Source: Microbacterium natoriense
GTDB taxonomy: Bacteria; Actinomycetota; Actinomycetes; Actinomycetales; Microbacteriaceae
Assembly (NCBI RefSeq): GCF_030816295.1
Contig: NZ_JAUSXV010000001.1
Coordinates: 806,001-870,000, forward strand
DNA: 64,000 bases
Reading direction: 5' to 3'
The position numbers and the translations under genes are program-made. Under the pieces are notes generated by a model, which did not search any database, had not been told where the DNA came from, and saw only the letters and a program-made list of their open reading frames with translations. Below, one piece after another: positions 41,069 through 49,529 of this stretch; position 1 is the first letter of the stretch; each line of letters opens with the position of its first letter.

Positions 41069-42013
41069 ATGAAGCGAAGTGTCACGGTCATCGGCGCGGG
41101 AGTCGTCGGCCTGTCGATCGCCCACGAGCTCGCTGGTGCAGGTCATGCGGTCACCGTGTGCAGCGATCAGCCGTGGGAGCAGACCTGCTCCGCGACAGCC
41201 GGCGCGATCTGGTTCCCGTTCGAAGTCGATGGCGGAGCAGACACCGAGGTGATGCTTCGGTCGACGCTGGAACGGTTCGAGTCCATCCACGACCAGCACG
41301 TGGACGCAGGCGTGGATTTCCGTCGGGGCACGGTGGTCGAGCGCTCGACCGTGGTTGACCGGGAGTGGACGCGGGTGGTCCCCGGCTGGAAGGAGACGAC
41401 GCTCGTCCCGCCGGGCACGACCGGGGTCCGCGCTACCGTTCCGGTGATCACGATGAGCGTCTACCTGCCGTGGCTGCGCGCGGCGACGGAGGCGCGGGGT
41501 GTGCGTTTCGAGTCGCGCACGATCCACAGCGTCGACGAGGCGGAAGTCGCGGATGAGCTCGTCGTGATCGCTGCCGGGTTGCGCAGTACGCGACTCATCG
41601 ACGACGAGTCCCCGGTCGATCCGGTGCGAGGGCAGGTCGTTCGGATCGACAACACCGGGCCTGACAGCGTGCAGGAGTGGCTGCTCGACGAGCACAATCC
41701 GGCTGGTCTGACATACGTGATCCCCCGCCGGGACTGCCTGGTACTCGGGGGCACCGCCGAGGCCGGAGAAACCGATCTCACGCCCGACGCCGCCGTCGAG
41801 CGTGGGATCATCGATCGCTGCGCCGACTACTTCCCGCAGATCAGAGGTCGAGAAGTGGTGTCGCGAGGTGTCGGGCTCCGGCCGCGTCGTCCCGTCATCC
41901 GGATCGATGCGACGACTGTCGATGGCCGCCGCGTGATCAGCGCCTACGGGCACGGTGGCGCCGGGGTCACCCTCTCCTGGGGTACCGCTGAGCAGGTCTT
42001 GACGCTCGTCTGA
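41069..42013 (+). CDS. FAD-dependent D-amino-acid-oxidase-like oxidoreductase
   Basis: ATG 41069 follows GGGAG and gives 314 residues. VTVIGAGVVGLSIAHELAGAG is the FAD-binding motif. TAGAIWFPFE and the C-terminal VISAYGHGGAGVTLSWGTAEQV match the D-amino-acid oxidase (DAO) family, where the Gly-rich end contacts FAD; VGLRPRRPVIRID is also typical. It probably oxidises D-amino acids to keto acids with hydrogen peroxide formation in the cytoplasm. The substrate range is not deducible. Confidence 0.92.
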   Translation: MKRSVTVIGAGVVGLSIAHELAGAGHAVTVCSDQPWEQTCSATAGAIWFPFEVDGGADTEVMLRSTLERFESIHDQHVDAGVDFRRGTVVERSTVVDREWTRVVPGWKETTLVPPGTTGVRATVPVITMSVYLPWLRAATEARGVRFESRTIHSVDEAEVADELVVIAAGLRSTRLIDDESPVDPVRGQVVRIDNTGPDSVQEWLLDEHNPAGLTYVIPRRDCLVLGGTAEAGETDLTPDAAVERGIIDRCADYFPQIRGREVVSRGVGLRPRRPVIRIDATTVDGRRVISAYGHGGAGVTLSWGTAEQVLTLV

Positions 42014-42082
42014 TTGCTGGGTCGATGAACCTCGCTCAAAGAGCCGGGGCCGCGGTGAGCGCCGGGCTCACCGCGGCGTTTC

Positions 42083-43877
42083 TCACTCGACCGACCCTGT
42101 GAGCAGCTCGACAAGAGCGTCGCTGTGGGTCAGTTGCGGATGGTGTCCAGCCCCTGCCACGGAGATCAGCTCGACGTTCTGACGTGATGCGAGCTGTGCG
42201 AACGCACCGGTGGATAGGGGATCGTCGCTTCCCGTGATGATGCGGATCGGGCCGCGGAATCGCTCGAGCGCTTCTCGCAGCTCGGCTCGCCACTGCGTGG
42301 AGCCGGTGCGCGCGAGATGCTCGGCCGCCCTCGTGGCGGTGCGTCGTTGGAGGTCGCCGACGCTGGATTCGAGGGCGGCCGCGCTCGCTTCTGATCCGGT
42401 CAGTCGGCGTGACAACCGTGCCGGGTCGGTGTGCCTCAAGTAGGTGCGCACGAGCGGCCGCAGTCCCGCCGAGGCTCCCGCCGGGGCCTGCAGGAAGAAC
42501 GGTGCGATCAGCGTGAGGGATCTGACCTGCGTCGGGAGTCGATCGGCCGCGACCACTGCCGCGGCCGCCCCGATGGAGTGGCCGATCAGGTCGACAGGCC
42601 CGTCGCCCAGCACGGCAGGCAGCCACTGCTCCCAGTCGTGAACGCCTGTTCCGCCGCTGAGGCCGAGTCCGGGAAGGTCGACGGCTCGCGCACGGATGCC
42701 CGACGCCACCTCGGCCCAGGTGTCGGCGTTGACCGGCAGGCCGGGAAAGATCACTCGGCTCGATCCGGAGGCGCCGAGTTCGAAAGTCCTCAGACCGCCG
42801 ACGTCGACGAATCGACGTCCGTCAGTCGTGTCGGCGCCGAATCGGTGCGCGGCCAGGTGGTCGACCCACCGTTCGAGAGACACCCGCACATCGGGCATCC
42901 GGATGCCGTGTCTGGAGGCCAGCTCGACGGCGGAGTCTGTCGGATAGCGATCGGCCGACATGAAGGTGAGCGTCTCCGGATCGGCCTTGGTGATCCACTG
43001 CGGGAGCCGCTTTGATGACACCGACCGGCATCCGCACCCGCGGAACCCCGGCGCCGAGATGCCGGCCGACGTGCGTGAGAAGGTCGGCCAGCGGCGGCGT
43101 GGCGTCGTCGAGGATCCAGTAGGCCTTGCCCGCGGCATCCGGATCGATCGCCGCTGCCGACATGAAGGCCGCCAGATAGTCGACAGTCACGACCGGGAGG
43201 AACGTCGTCTCATCTCCGGGCAGGGCGGCCGCAGTGCCGTTCCACATCTGCTCGATCGTGGTGGCCAGCCCGATGTGCTGGTCGGATTCCCCGGTGACGC
43301 TGTCGCCGATCACGCTGGACGGATTCACGATGGTCCAGGGGATGCCGCGCTCGAAGGCGCGGGCCTGGAAGATGGCGTCGGATTCGACCTTGGATGCTTC
43401 GTAGGCGCCGAGTTCCTTGTAGAGCGCGGTGCGGTGGTCATCTGACCAGGGAACGGTCGCGGGGTCCTGCCCGCCGACTCGGTAACCCGACACGTGGACG
43501 ACGCGCTGCAGATGGGGGAGGCCCTCGGCGAAGTCCATGACCTTCTCGACGATGCCGACGTTCGCGGTGCGCGCCTCCTGGGCGTTCATCCCGAACCGGT
43601 AGGACCCGGCGCAGTTGTGGATCTCGGTGACGGAGGAGAGCGCGGCCGGACCACCGGCGATGATCTCGGGAGCGTCGAAGTCGACGATCGTCGTGCGGAT
43701 GCTCCGGCTCAGGCCGTGCTCTGTGAGCCATCGCTCGACACGAGCCCCCGACGCGGCGGTCCGGACTGCGACCGTGACGTCTGCGCCGGCCTCGGCAAGA
43801 GTCAGGACGAGGTGTCGGCCGACGAGCCCGGAGGCCCCGAAGACCAGGGCGTGCCGGGAGACTTCGTGCGACGTCAT
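42083..43877 (-). pseudogene. Frameshifted SDR - alpha/beta hydrolase fusion
   Basis: From ATG 43877 the first frame encodes an extended SDR/epimerase (LVFGASGLVGRHLVLTL; Tyr/Lys in GAYEASKVESD) to about residue 290 (VRMPVGVIK). The family-like sequence then continues in another frame (RLPQWITKADPETLTFMS...) into an alpha/beta hydrolase with nucleophile GHSIGA and a C-terminal His (AGAGHHPQ), ending at 42083. Removing one T from the TTT at 43011-43013 restores a single 597-residue fusion. The gene is either broken or the assembly has a homopolymer error. The start overlaps the TetR stop (ATGA), so it is the regulator's target. Confidence 0.8.
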
Positions 43878-44473
43878 CGCGTCTTCTCCGCGGCCTGGCA
43901 GCGCTGGTCGATGAGCTCGGCCACGACGTCGGCGGCGGAGAGCAGGGGCTGGGTGCTCTTCATGGCGCGAGAGACGATCACCGCCCCCTCGATCGTCGAC
44001 ACGACGACGGTCGCCAGAGAGCGGGCCTCTGCCGCCTCCAGGCCATTGGCTTCGAGAAGGGCGGTGGTCGGCGTGATCCACGACTCGAACGCGGTCGCGC
44101 ACGCCTGCCGCAGTCGCTCGCTCTCTGCGCCCATCTCGAGGGTGACGACGGAGACCGGGCAGCCCAGCCGGAAGTCGCTCTCGCCGACGATGGTCGCCAG
44201 CGCCTCGACAGCGGCGCGGGCGGCCCCGGCCGCGCTTCCTGCCGATGCTGCCGCCTCGGCGATCAGCGCCTCGAACTGCTTCGCGGCGAGGTCGACGGCG
44301 GCGACTCCCAGTCCCTCTTTCCCCTTGGGGAAGTGGAAGTAGATCGACCCCTTCGGCGCGCCAGCGCGTTCGATCACGGCGTTCAGGCCCGTGCCGCTGT
44401 AGCCGCTGGTCTGGATGAGCTCGAGCATGGACTCAGCGAGCCGTGCCTTGGTCAGGTCTCCTTTGGATGCCAT
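43874..44473 (-). CDS. TetR family regulator (LmrA/YxaF-like)
   Basis: The 199-residue protein has a TetR HTH (LAESMLELIQTSGYSGTGLNAVIERAGAPKGSIYFHFPKGKEGL in parts; the APKGSIYFHFP form is typical of the LmrA/YxaF/QdoR group). ALATIVGESDFRLGCPVSVV belongs to the ligand domain. A perfect ATAGACCGGTCTAT palindrome lies ten bases upstream of its start. It is translationally coupled to the downstream SDR-hydrolase fusion, which it probably controls. Confidence 0.92.
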   Translation of the reverse strand: MASKGDLTKARLAESMLELIQTSGYSGTGLNAVIERAGAPKGSIYFHFPKGKEGLGVAAVDLAAKQFEALIAEAAASAGSAAGAARAAVEALATIVGESDFRLGCPVSVVTLEMGAESERLRQACATAFESWITPTTALLEANGLEAAEARSLATVVVSTIEGAVIVSRAMKSTQPLLSAADVVAELIDQRCQAAEKTR

Positions 44474-44482
44474 AGCTCAATA

Positions 44483-44496
44483 ATAGACCGGTCTAT
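44483..44496 (-). promoter_or_regulatory. TetR (LmrA/YxaF-type) operator
   Basis: ATAGACCGGTCTAT is a perfect 14-bp palindrome just upstream of the TetR start, similar to the known QdoR/LmrA-type box. Confidence 0.75.
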
Positions 44497-44552
44497 ATAT
44501 TTTGCAAATCGACCGGAGAGCGGGCGTGGGTCAGTCCTCGCTGCGCGCCGTC

Positions 44553-44579
44553 CGTCACGAATCAGGCCGCTCGGCGGTC
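44553..44579 (+). promoter_or_regulatory. ECF41-type promoter of the cupin gene
   Basis: CGTCACG (44553-44559), 16 bases, GGTC (44576-44579). It differs from the consensus only in the last -35 base. The start codon is at 44638. Confidence 0.65.
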
Positions 44580-44637
44580 CTCCTCATAGGGGTACGTCCG
44601 TCCCCGATGTGGAGCAAAGAGATCAGGAGTGTCAGAC

Positions 44638-45066
44638 ATGCACGACCACAATTCCATCTACGACAACCTCGCACCCGCTCAGCGACCGGCAGTTCACGTC
44701 CTGTCATCGGTCGATCTCGCAGCGATCGACGGTGCACGTGACGCGATGACGATCCACGTCACCCTGCCGCCGGCGAGCCCGGGAACGAGGCCTCACCGCC
44801 ATTCGGGTCCCGCGTTCGGCTATGTGGTCGAAGGCGAACTGCTCTTCGAGCTGGAGGGTGAAGCCCCGCGGGTCGTGAAAGCAGGGGAGACCTTCTGGGA
44901 GCCGGGCGGAGACGTGATCCACTACCAGGACGCCAACAACCTCGCTGACGAGTCCACGACCTTCGTGGTCACCATGCTGTGCGTCCCGGGCGAGCCCATG
45001 CTCACTCTCGTCTCGGAGCAGGAGCTGAGCAGCCGAAGCGCCCGCCGCGTGCCCGCATCGGCGTGA
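44638..45066 (+). CDS. Cupin domain protein
   Basis: ATG 44638 is eight bases after AGGAG and gives 142 residues. The cupin beta-barrel motif is PHRHSGPAFGYVVEGELLFELEGE, with PAGxTF-type GETFWEPGGDVIHYQDAN as motif 2 (read in pieces). The metal-binding His residues (HRH and the IHY) are present. Small cupins of this type act as oxygenases, isomerases or sensors of small molecules. Its promoter has the YGTCACR-N16-GGTC element, so it probably belongs to the ECF41 regulon that follows. Confidence 0.88.
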   Translation: MHDHNSIYDNLAPAQRPAVHVLSSVDLAAIDGARDAMTIHVTLPPASPGTRPHRHSGPAFGYVVEGELLFELEGEAPRVVKAGETFWEPGGDVIHYQDANNLADESTTFVVTMLCVPGEPMLTLVSEQELSSRSARRVPASA

Positions 45067-45101
45067 TTTCGTCGGCCGTTTGAAAGTCCGTCCCGTCGAA
45101 T

Positions 45102-45142
45102 GAGACCCGCCGTCCGCCATCTCCGGCGCCGCGGTGGGTCTC
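45102..45142. terminator. Hairpin between convergent cupin and cytochrome b genes
   Basis: GAGACCC (45102-45108) pairs with GGGTCTC (45136-45142), with additional CCG/CGG pairing inside. It is a probable bidirectional terminator. Confidence 0.5.
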
Positions 45143-45199
45143 GTCAGCACCGACTGCGATGAGACCTCCGGTCGGCGTCACGTCTTCGTGCCGTGTGGT

Positions 45200-46822
45200 T
45201 CAGGCTTCTTCCAGTGGCGGAAGTGACGCGGTAGTCGACATCCCGGAGTCTTTCCTCGTGCCTGCCGATGAGATTCGATCGCCGAGCAGGCGCACCGCCA
45301 ACCAGCCGCGAAGTCGCTCGGCTCGTCGTAGCCGTCCATCTTCATCGGGGCGTGCCTCGACGGCCTGCGCCGGCTTGTGGGCGGCGAGCCTCCATCTCTC
45401 ATACTCGTCGAGCGGTTGATGCACCTCTATGTACTCTCCACCGGGCATTCGGACGATGCGCCCTGTCTCGTATCCGTGCAGCACGAGGTCGCGGTCCTTG
45501 CGCTGCAGCGCGATGCAGACGCGCTGGGTGACGAAGAAGGCTGCCAGAGGTCCGACGAGAAGCGCCACCTGCAGCGTGAGGATCACCGTCTCGAACGACA
45601 CGTGGAAGAGGAGCGCGATGATGTCGGCGCTGCCTGCTGTCCAGAGGATGCCGTAGAAGATCACGCCGGCGACTCCGATCGACGTGCGGATGGTCGTGTT
45701 GCGGGGGCGGTCGAGGATGTGATGATCCACGCTGTCGTGCATGATCCACCCCTCGAGGAACGGGTAGAGGGCGACAACGACGAGGAACGCGCCGACGACC
45801 GTCAACGGAACAAGCACAGCGAGTGTCCACGTGCGGTCGAGGAACTCGAACTCCCAGCCGGGGGGTACCAGACGCAGCGCACCGTCAAGGAACCCGGTGT
45901 ACCAGTCCGGCTGACTTCCTGCGGATGCGTTGCCAGGATCGGCCGGGCCGTAGTTCCATATCGGATTCACGGTGACGAGGGTCGACATGAGAACCAGAAG
46001 ACCGACGACGACGGCGAACAGTCCTCCTGCCCGTACAGCGGCGTGAGGGAGCAGCGGAATGCCGACGATGTTGTTCTCCTCCCGACCGCCGGCGGCGAAC
46101 TGGGGAGGCTTGTTCTTGTAGGCGGATCGAGCGCGACCGGCGATGAGCACGAGCATTCCGACAGGGACCACGAGGATGTGAACCAGGTAGAGATTCTCGA
46201 TGATCCTTCCCGGGAACTCGCCTCCGAAGAGGGCCGTCGACAGCCAGGTTCCGATCACGGGGATGCCGAGGGTGATGCCCTCCACGATGCGGAGCCCCGA
46301 TCCGGAGAGCATGTCGTCGGGGAGTGCGTATCCGCTCCACCCGCCGGCGAGCACGACGATGAGCAGGAGGAAAAGCATCAGCCAGCTGCCTCGTCGCGGA
46401 CGGCGGAATCCACCGGTGAAGTACATGACCAGCAATTGGATCAGGACAGATGCGGGAACCATCAAGGCGGCCCAGTGATGGAGCTGCCGAAGAAGCAGTC
46501 CGCCGGGCACCTCGAACGACACCCGCATGACGGAATCGAAGGCCCGCGAGACCGTGACGCCGCCTAAGGGCACGTGCGGGCCGCGGTACACGACAGCCTC
46601 GCTGGACGGCACGTAGACGACCATGAGCACGACGCCGGTGACGAAGAGCACCGCGACGCCGGCGATCGTGATGACGCCGAAGAGGTTCGTCCAGTGCAGC
46701 GGGATGGAGCGCCCACGCAGTTCCTGCCGCACGGACGCCACCGCAGCACCCATGCGGGTACTGCGGAGACGATCCGACACGCGATCCGTGAACGATCCCG
46801 TGCGGCGTCGATCAACTGGCAT
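45200..46822 (-). CDS. Divergent QcrB-like cytochrome b lacking one heme ligand pair
   Basis: ATG 46822 gives 540 residues similar throughout to actinobacterial QcrB: PLHWTNLFGVI, VSFEVPGGLLLRQLHHWAALM, SGYALPDDMLSGSGLR, GIPVIGTWLSTALFGGEFPG, VNPIWNYGP, SQPDWY (Qo-site PEWY equivalent) and IEVHQPLDEYER. In helix B the first His (QLHHW) is kept, but the second ligand, His in HLxRxFFTG of QcrB, is Gln (IQLLVMYFTG). In helix D the first His (LVHILVVP) is kept but the second is Arg. So one heme (b_H-type) should be missing. No QcrA or QcrC is adjacent. It overlaps the NDH-2-like gene by 11 bases and shares its ECF41 promoter. Confidence 0.9.
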   Translation of the reverse strand: MPVDRRRTGSFTDRVSDRLRSTRMGAAVASVRQELRGRSIPLHWTNLFGVITIAGVAVLFVTGVVLMVVYVPSSEAVVYRGPHVPLGGVTVSRAFDSVMRVSFEVPGGLLLRQLHHWAALMVPASVLIQLLVMYFTGGFRRPRRGSWLMLFLLLIVVLAGGWSGYALPDDMLSGSGLRIVEGITLGIPVIGTWLSTALFGGEFPGRIIENLYLVHILVVPVGMLVLIAGRARSAYKNKPPQFAAGGREENNIVGIPLLPHAAVRAGGLFAVVVGLLVLMSTLVTVNPIWNYGPADPGNASAGSQPDWYTGFLDGALRLVPPGWEFEFLDRTWTLAVLVPLTVVGAFLVVVALYPFLEGWIMHDSVDHHILDRPRNTTIRTSIGVAGVIFYGILWTAGSADIIALLFHVSFETVILTLQVALLVGPLAAFFVTQRVCIALQRKDRDLVLHGYETGRIVRMPGGEYIEVHQPLDEYERWRLAAHKPAQAVEARPDEDGRLRRAERLRGWLAVRLLGDRISSAGTRKDSGMSTTASLPPLEEA

Positions 46823-48173
46823 GCCGTGCCTCGTCAGGTACACGATCCGAAAGGCGGATGATCGGCGGAACGGCCTCGAGGAATGCTGCCCGAGGCTGCT
46901 GAACCGATTGGAGAGAGACGATGTCACGGCCGAAGAGGAACGCGACGACCCACAGCGCCAGCACACGGGACTTGCGCTCCCACGTAGGAACAGCAAGAAC
47001 GTGATAGCCGCGGTGCATCAGCCACGCCAGGAGTCCCTTGATGACGATGCCCTTGTACTGGAAGACGCCGTGTCCGAGACCGAGGGTAGCGACGACGCCC
47101 AGGCTGTGGTGCGCATACTCGCGGGGCAGCTCTCCCCGGAGGGCCGCGGCGATGTTCTTGGCGAGCAGGCGACCCTGCCGGACGGCATGCTGCGCGTTCG
47201 GTACCGTGCGCGCTCCCGCGATCGGCGAGGTCAGGTCGGGGATGGCCGCGTTGTCGCCGGCGGCCCACGCGTCTTCGACGATCCTGTCGGCGGTGCCGAT
47301 CCGGAGATCCGGCCGGGTGATCAGAAGTCCCCGGGCGTCGATCGGCAGGTCCGTGTGCGAGGCGACGACCGGGTTCGACGCGTTGCCGGCAGCCCAGACC
47401 AAGATGTTCGAGGCGTACCGCTCACCGGTGGACAGCCTCACCTCGCCACCGGTGGCCGACACGAGCTGAGTGTTGAGATGCACGATCCCACCGCGCTGCG
47501 TCAGATGCTCGACGACCCACCGGCCGGGCTCGTCCGTCACCTCGGGAAGGATCCGCTCGTTGGCTTCGACCAGATGGAAGCTCAGCTCAGAGAAGCGGAG
47601 TTCTGGATAGGACTTCAGCAGCGACGACGCGAGAGCCAGCATCTCGCCGAAAGCCTCCACCCCGGAGAATCCGCCGCCGACGACCGTAGCCGTGAGGAGT
47701 CGCCGGCGCTCGGGCCCAGGAGGGAGAGCCGCTGCTGCTTCGAACGCGGTCAGCAACTGGTCGCGCACTGCGACGGCTTCCTCGACGGTCTTCAATCCGA
47801 TGGCATGCTCCGAGATGCCGTCGATCGGGAAGACCCGGGACACGGCCCCCGCTGTCACCACGATGATGTCGTAGTCCCGCCTCTGTGAGGAGCCATCCGG
47901 CATCTCGACGAGCACGTGCTTCTCGGCGTGCGAGATCGACGTGACACGGCCCGGAATCACTGTGGTCCGCCTCAGATGGCTGCGTAGAGAGACGGCGACG
48001 TGCCGCGCTTCGACAGATCCTGCCACCACCTCGGGAAGGAACGGCTGATAGGTCATATACGGCCGCGGCTCGACGAGAGTGATGCGAGCCTGCTTGTCGC
48101 GAAGCCGCTTCTCCAGGTTCCACGCCGTATAGAAACCGGCGTAACCGCCACCGACGATGAGGATGTTCTTCAT
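46812..48173 (-). CDS. NDH-2-like FAD-dependent NAD(P)H dehydrogenase
   Basis: ATG 48173 follows GGAG at 48182-48185 and lies inside the transcript expected from the ECF41-type promoter; longer frames start upstream of that promoter. The 453-residue protein has two dinucleotide-binding folds (ILIVGGGYAGFYTAWNLE and TATVVGGGFSGVEAFGEML), the NDH-2 segment YQPFLPEVVAG, VWAAGN and AWAAGDNAAIP. It would oxidise NAD(P)H and pass electrons to quinone or directly to the partner. Overlap with the divergent cytochrome b gene suggests a two-protein electron-transfer unit at the membrane. Confidence 0.9.
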   Translation of the reverse strand: MKNILIVGGGYAGFYTAWNLEKRLRDKQARITLVEPRPYMTYQPFLPEVVAGSVEARHVAVSLRSHLRRTTVIPGRVTSISHAEKHVLVEMPDGSSQRRDYDIIVVTAGAVSRVFPIDGISEHAIGLKTVEEAVAVRDQLLTAFEAAAALPPGPERRRLLTATVVGGGFSGVEAFGEMLALASSLLKSYPELRFSELSFHLVEANERILPEVTDEPGRWVVEHLTQRGGIVHLNTQLVSATGGEVRLSTGERYASNILVWAAGNASNPVVASHTDLPIDARGLLITRPDLRIGTADRIVEDAWAAGDNAAIPDLTSPIAGARTVPNAQHAVRQGRLLAKNIAAALRGELPREYAHHSLGVVATLGLGHGVFQYKGIVIKGLLAWLMHRGYHVLAVPTWERKSRVLALWVVAFLFGRDIVSLQSVQQPRAAFLEAVPPIIRLSDRVPDEARHAS

Positions 48174-48202
48174 CAGTTCCGTCTCCATTCCCTCACCAAT
48201 AA

Positions 48203-48229
48203 GACCCCGTAGCGGTGTGGATTGTGACA
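48203..48229 (-). promoter_or_regulatory. ECF41-type promoter of the NDH-2/cytochrome b operon
   Basis: On the minus strand TGTCACA (48229-48223), 16 bases, GGTC (48206-48203). The start codon at 48173 is about 30 bases on. Confidence 0.75.
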
Positions 48230-48263
48230 GGTGTCGTGAGTTCGTCGACCTCGTCGAGAATGG

Positions 48264-48295
48264 AGGGTGTGAGGAGTGATCACTCCTCACACCCT
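48264..48295 (-). terminator. Perfect 32-bp palindrome terminator
   Basis: A 16-base arm (AGGGTGTGAGGAGTGA) is followed directly by its exact complement, with no loop bases. It lies five bases beyond the NmrA-like gene's stop. Confidence 0.75.
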
Positions 48296-48300
48296 GACTC

Positions 48301-49056
48301 TTACTTCTTGGCCTGCGAGGCGAGCCACTCGTCGAGCGTCGTCGACGCGAGCTGCGCGCCTTCGACCGGGAGAAGCGTCGACTGCTCGATCTTCGCGCCG
48401 AAGTACTGCGCGTCGGGGGTGGTCGTCACCGAGCGCTGATCGCCTGCTGCGGCGAACGTCCGCTTGATGAACTCCTCGATCGAGAACGTCTCCGGCCCGG
48501 CGACCTCGACGGGGCCGTTGGCGGGTTCCCCGGCTGCAGCGCGGCCCACAGCGGTCGCGACATCCTCCGCCGCGATCGGCTGGATCAGGGCGTCGGCGAC
48601 GCGGATCTCCTCCCCCTGCATGGAAGTGAAGACGATCGCCGGAGCGAACTCGAAGAACTGCGTGGCGTGAAGCAGGGTGTAGGGCACACCGGAGTCCGCG
48701 ATCAGCTTCTCCTGAGCAGCCTTGCCGTGGAAGTAGCTGATGTCCTGCGGCCGGTTGGTTCCGACCACGGTGAGCGCCACGTGATGCTTGACTCCCGCTT
48801 CCTTCTCCGCAGCGAGCTGGTTCTTCGTGGACGTCGTGAAGAAGTCCATCACCACGTCCGGAGCATACGAGGGCGCCTGTGTCGTGTCGACGACCACGTC
48901 GGCTCCCACGAGCGCCTTCGCGAGTCCCTCACCGGTCATCGTGTCGACGCCGGTCTTGCGCGACGCGGCTACCGCATCGTGTCCGTGCGCGATGAGCTTC
49001 TCCACGACGCGGGAGCCGACATGTCCGGTGCCGCCGATAACTACGATCTTTGCCAT
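48301..49056 (-). CDS. NmrA-like NAD(P)-dependent oxidoreductase, copy 1 (ECF41 regulon)
   Basis: ATG 49056 gives 251 residues beginning AKIVVIGGTGHVGSRVVEKL, an NmrA/atypical-SDR nucleotide-binding motif. SGVPYTLLHATQFFEF and VAGPETFSIEEF follow. It is a close relative of the genes at 55744 and 56573. Such oxidoreductase/epimerase-type proteins are known partners of ECF41 sigma factors (the COE set). A YGTCACR-N16-GGTC promoter lies just upstream at 49107-49133. The substrate is unknown. Confidence 0.9.
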   Translation of the reverse strand: MAKIVVIGGTGHVGSRVVEKLIAHGHDAVAASRKTGVDTMTGEGLAKALVGADVVVDTTQAPSYAPDVVMDFFTTSTKNQLAAEKEAGVKHHVALTVVGTNRPQDISYFHGKAAQEKLIADSGVPYTLLHATQFFEFAPAIVFTSMQGEEIRVADALIQPIAAEDVATAVGRAAAGEPANGPVEVAGPETFSIEEFIKRTFAAAGDQRSVTTTPDAQYFGAKIEQSTLLPVEGAQLASTTLDEWLASQAKK

Positions 49057-49106
49057 TTTCGGATACCTTCCGTCTTTGAGACGTCGACGTGACGTCCCGA
49101 AGGGGT

Positions 49107-49133
49107 GACCGGTGACCGAGGTCGGGTGTGACG
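49107..49133 (-). promoter_or_regulatory. ECF41-type promoter of NmrA-like copy 1
   Basis: On the minus strand CGTCACA (49133-49127), 16 bases, GGTC (49110-49107), immediately after the upstream SnoaL gene's stop. Confidence 0.75.
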
Positions 49134-49136
49134 GTG

Positions 49137-49448
49137 TCATCGATTCCAGTGGCGGAGTTTCTCCGGGTTGCACACCACCCACACGGTGGCCATTCGTCCT
49201 GAGCGGAAGTCGGCCGTGATGACTCCGACGACCCGGTCATCCCGAACCAGGGTGATGCCGGGGACGCTGTTGATAGAGGCCAACGCCGCGGTGGTTCCTT
49301 CAGTCATCAACGCCACCAGTTCCGACGACGCGGCAGAGCGCCCGCTGAGAGGGATCGATGCGGTGTCCACGTGCCCTCCGCTGTCTATGACCAATGTCAC
49401 GGCCCGATGAAGGAGGCCACGAATCGCTTCGTCGTCCTTCGTCGCCAT
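49137..49448 (-). CDS. Free-standing SnoaL-like domain related to the ECF41 C-terminus
   Basis: The 103-residue product (ATKDDEAIRGLLHRAVTLVIDS, SELVALMTEGTTAALASINS, and the end VWVVCNPEKLRHWNR) resembles the C-terminal half of ECF41 sigma factors, whose tails end in a VRNPDKL-like segment; the adjacent sigma factor ends in LWVMSPEKLRNV. No sigma region 2 or 4 is present. It may be a remnant of a second sigma gene or a genuine small regulator that acts on the sigma factor. It lies 81 bases downstream of the sigma gene on the same strand. Confidence 0.7.
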   Translation of the reverse strand: MATKDDEAIRGLLHRAVTLVIDSGGHVDTASIPLSGRSAASSELVALMTEGTTAALASINSVPGITLVRDDRVVGVITADFRSGRMATVWVVCNPEKLRHWNR

Positions 49449-49529
49449 CGCCTTCGAGAGCTCTGCGATGATCTCCTCGTCGGCACCACGATGTGCCCGG
49501 CGCGACCACGCGCGGGTAACGCCTGGAGG

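Noticed and set aside
42822..43138. Programmed ribosomal frameshift in the SDR-hydrolase fusion
   Set aside because: The needed move is +1 at an AAAG, with no stop codon, slippery heptamer or downstream structure typical of +1 sites. A one-base change is simpler.
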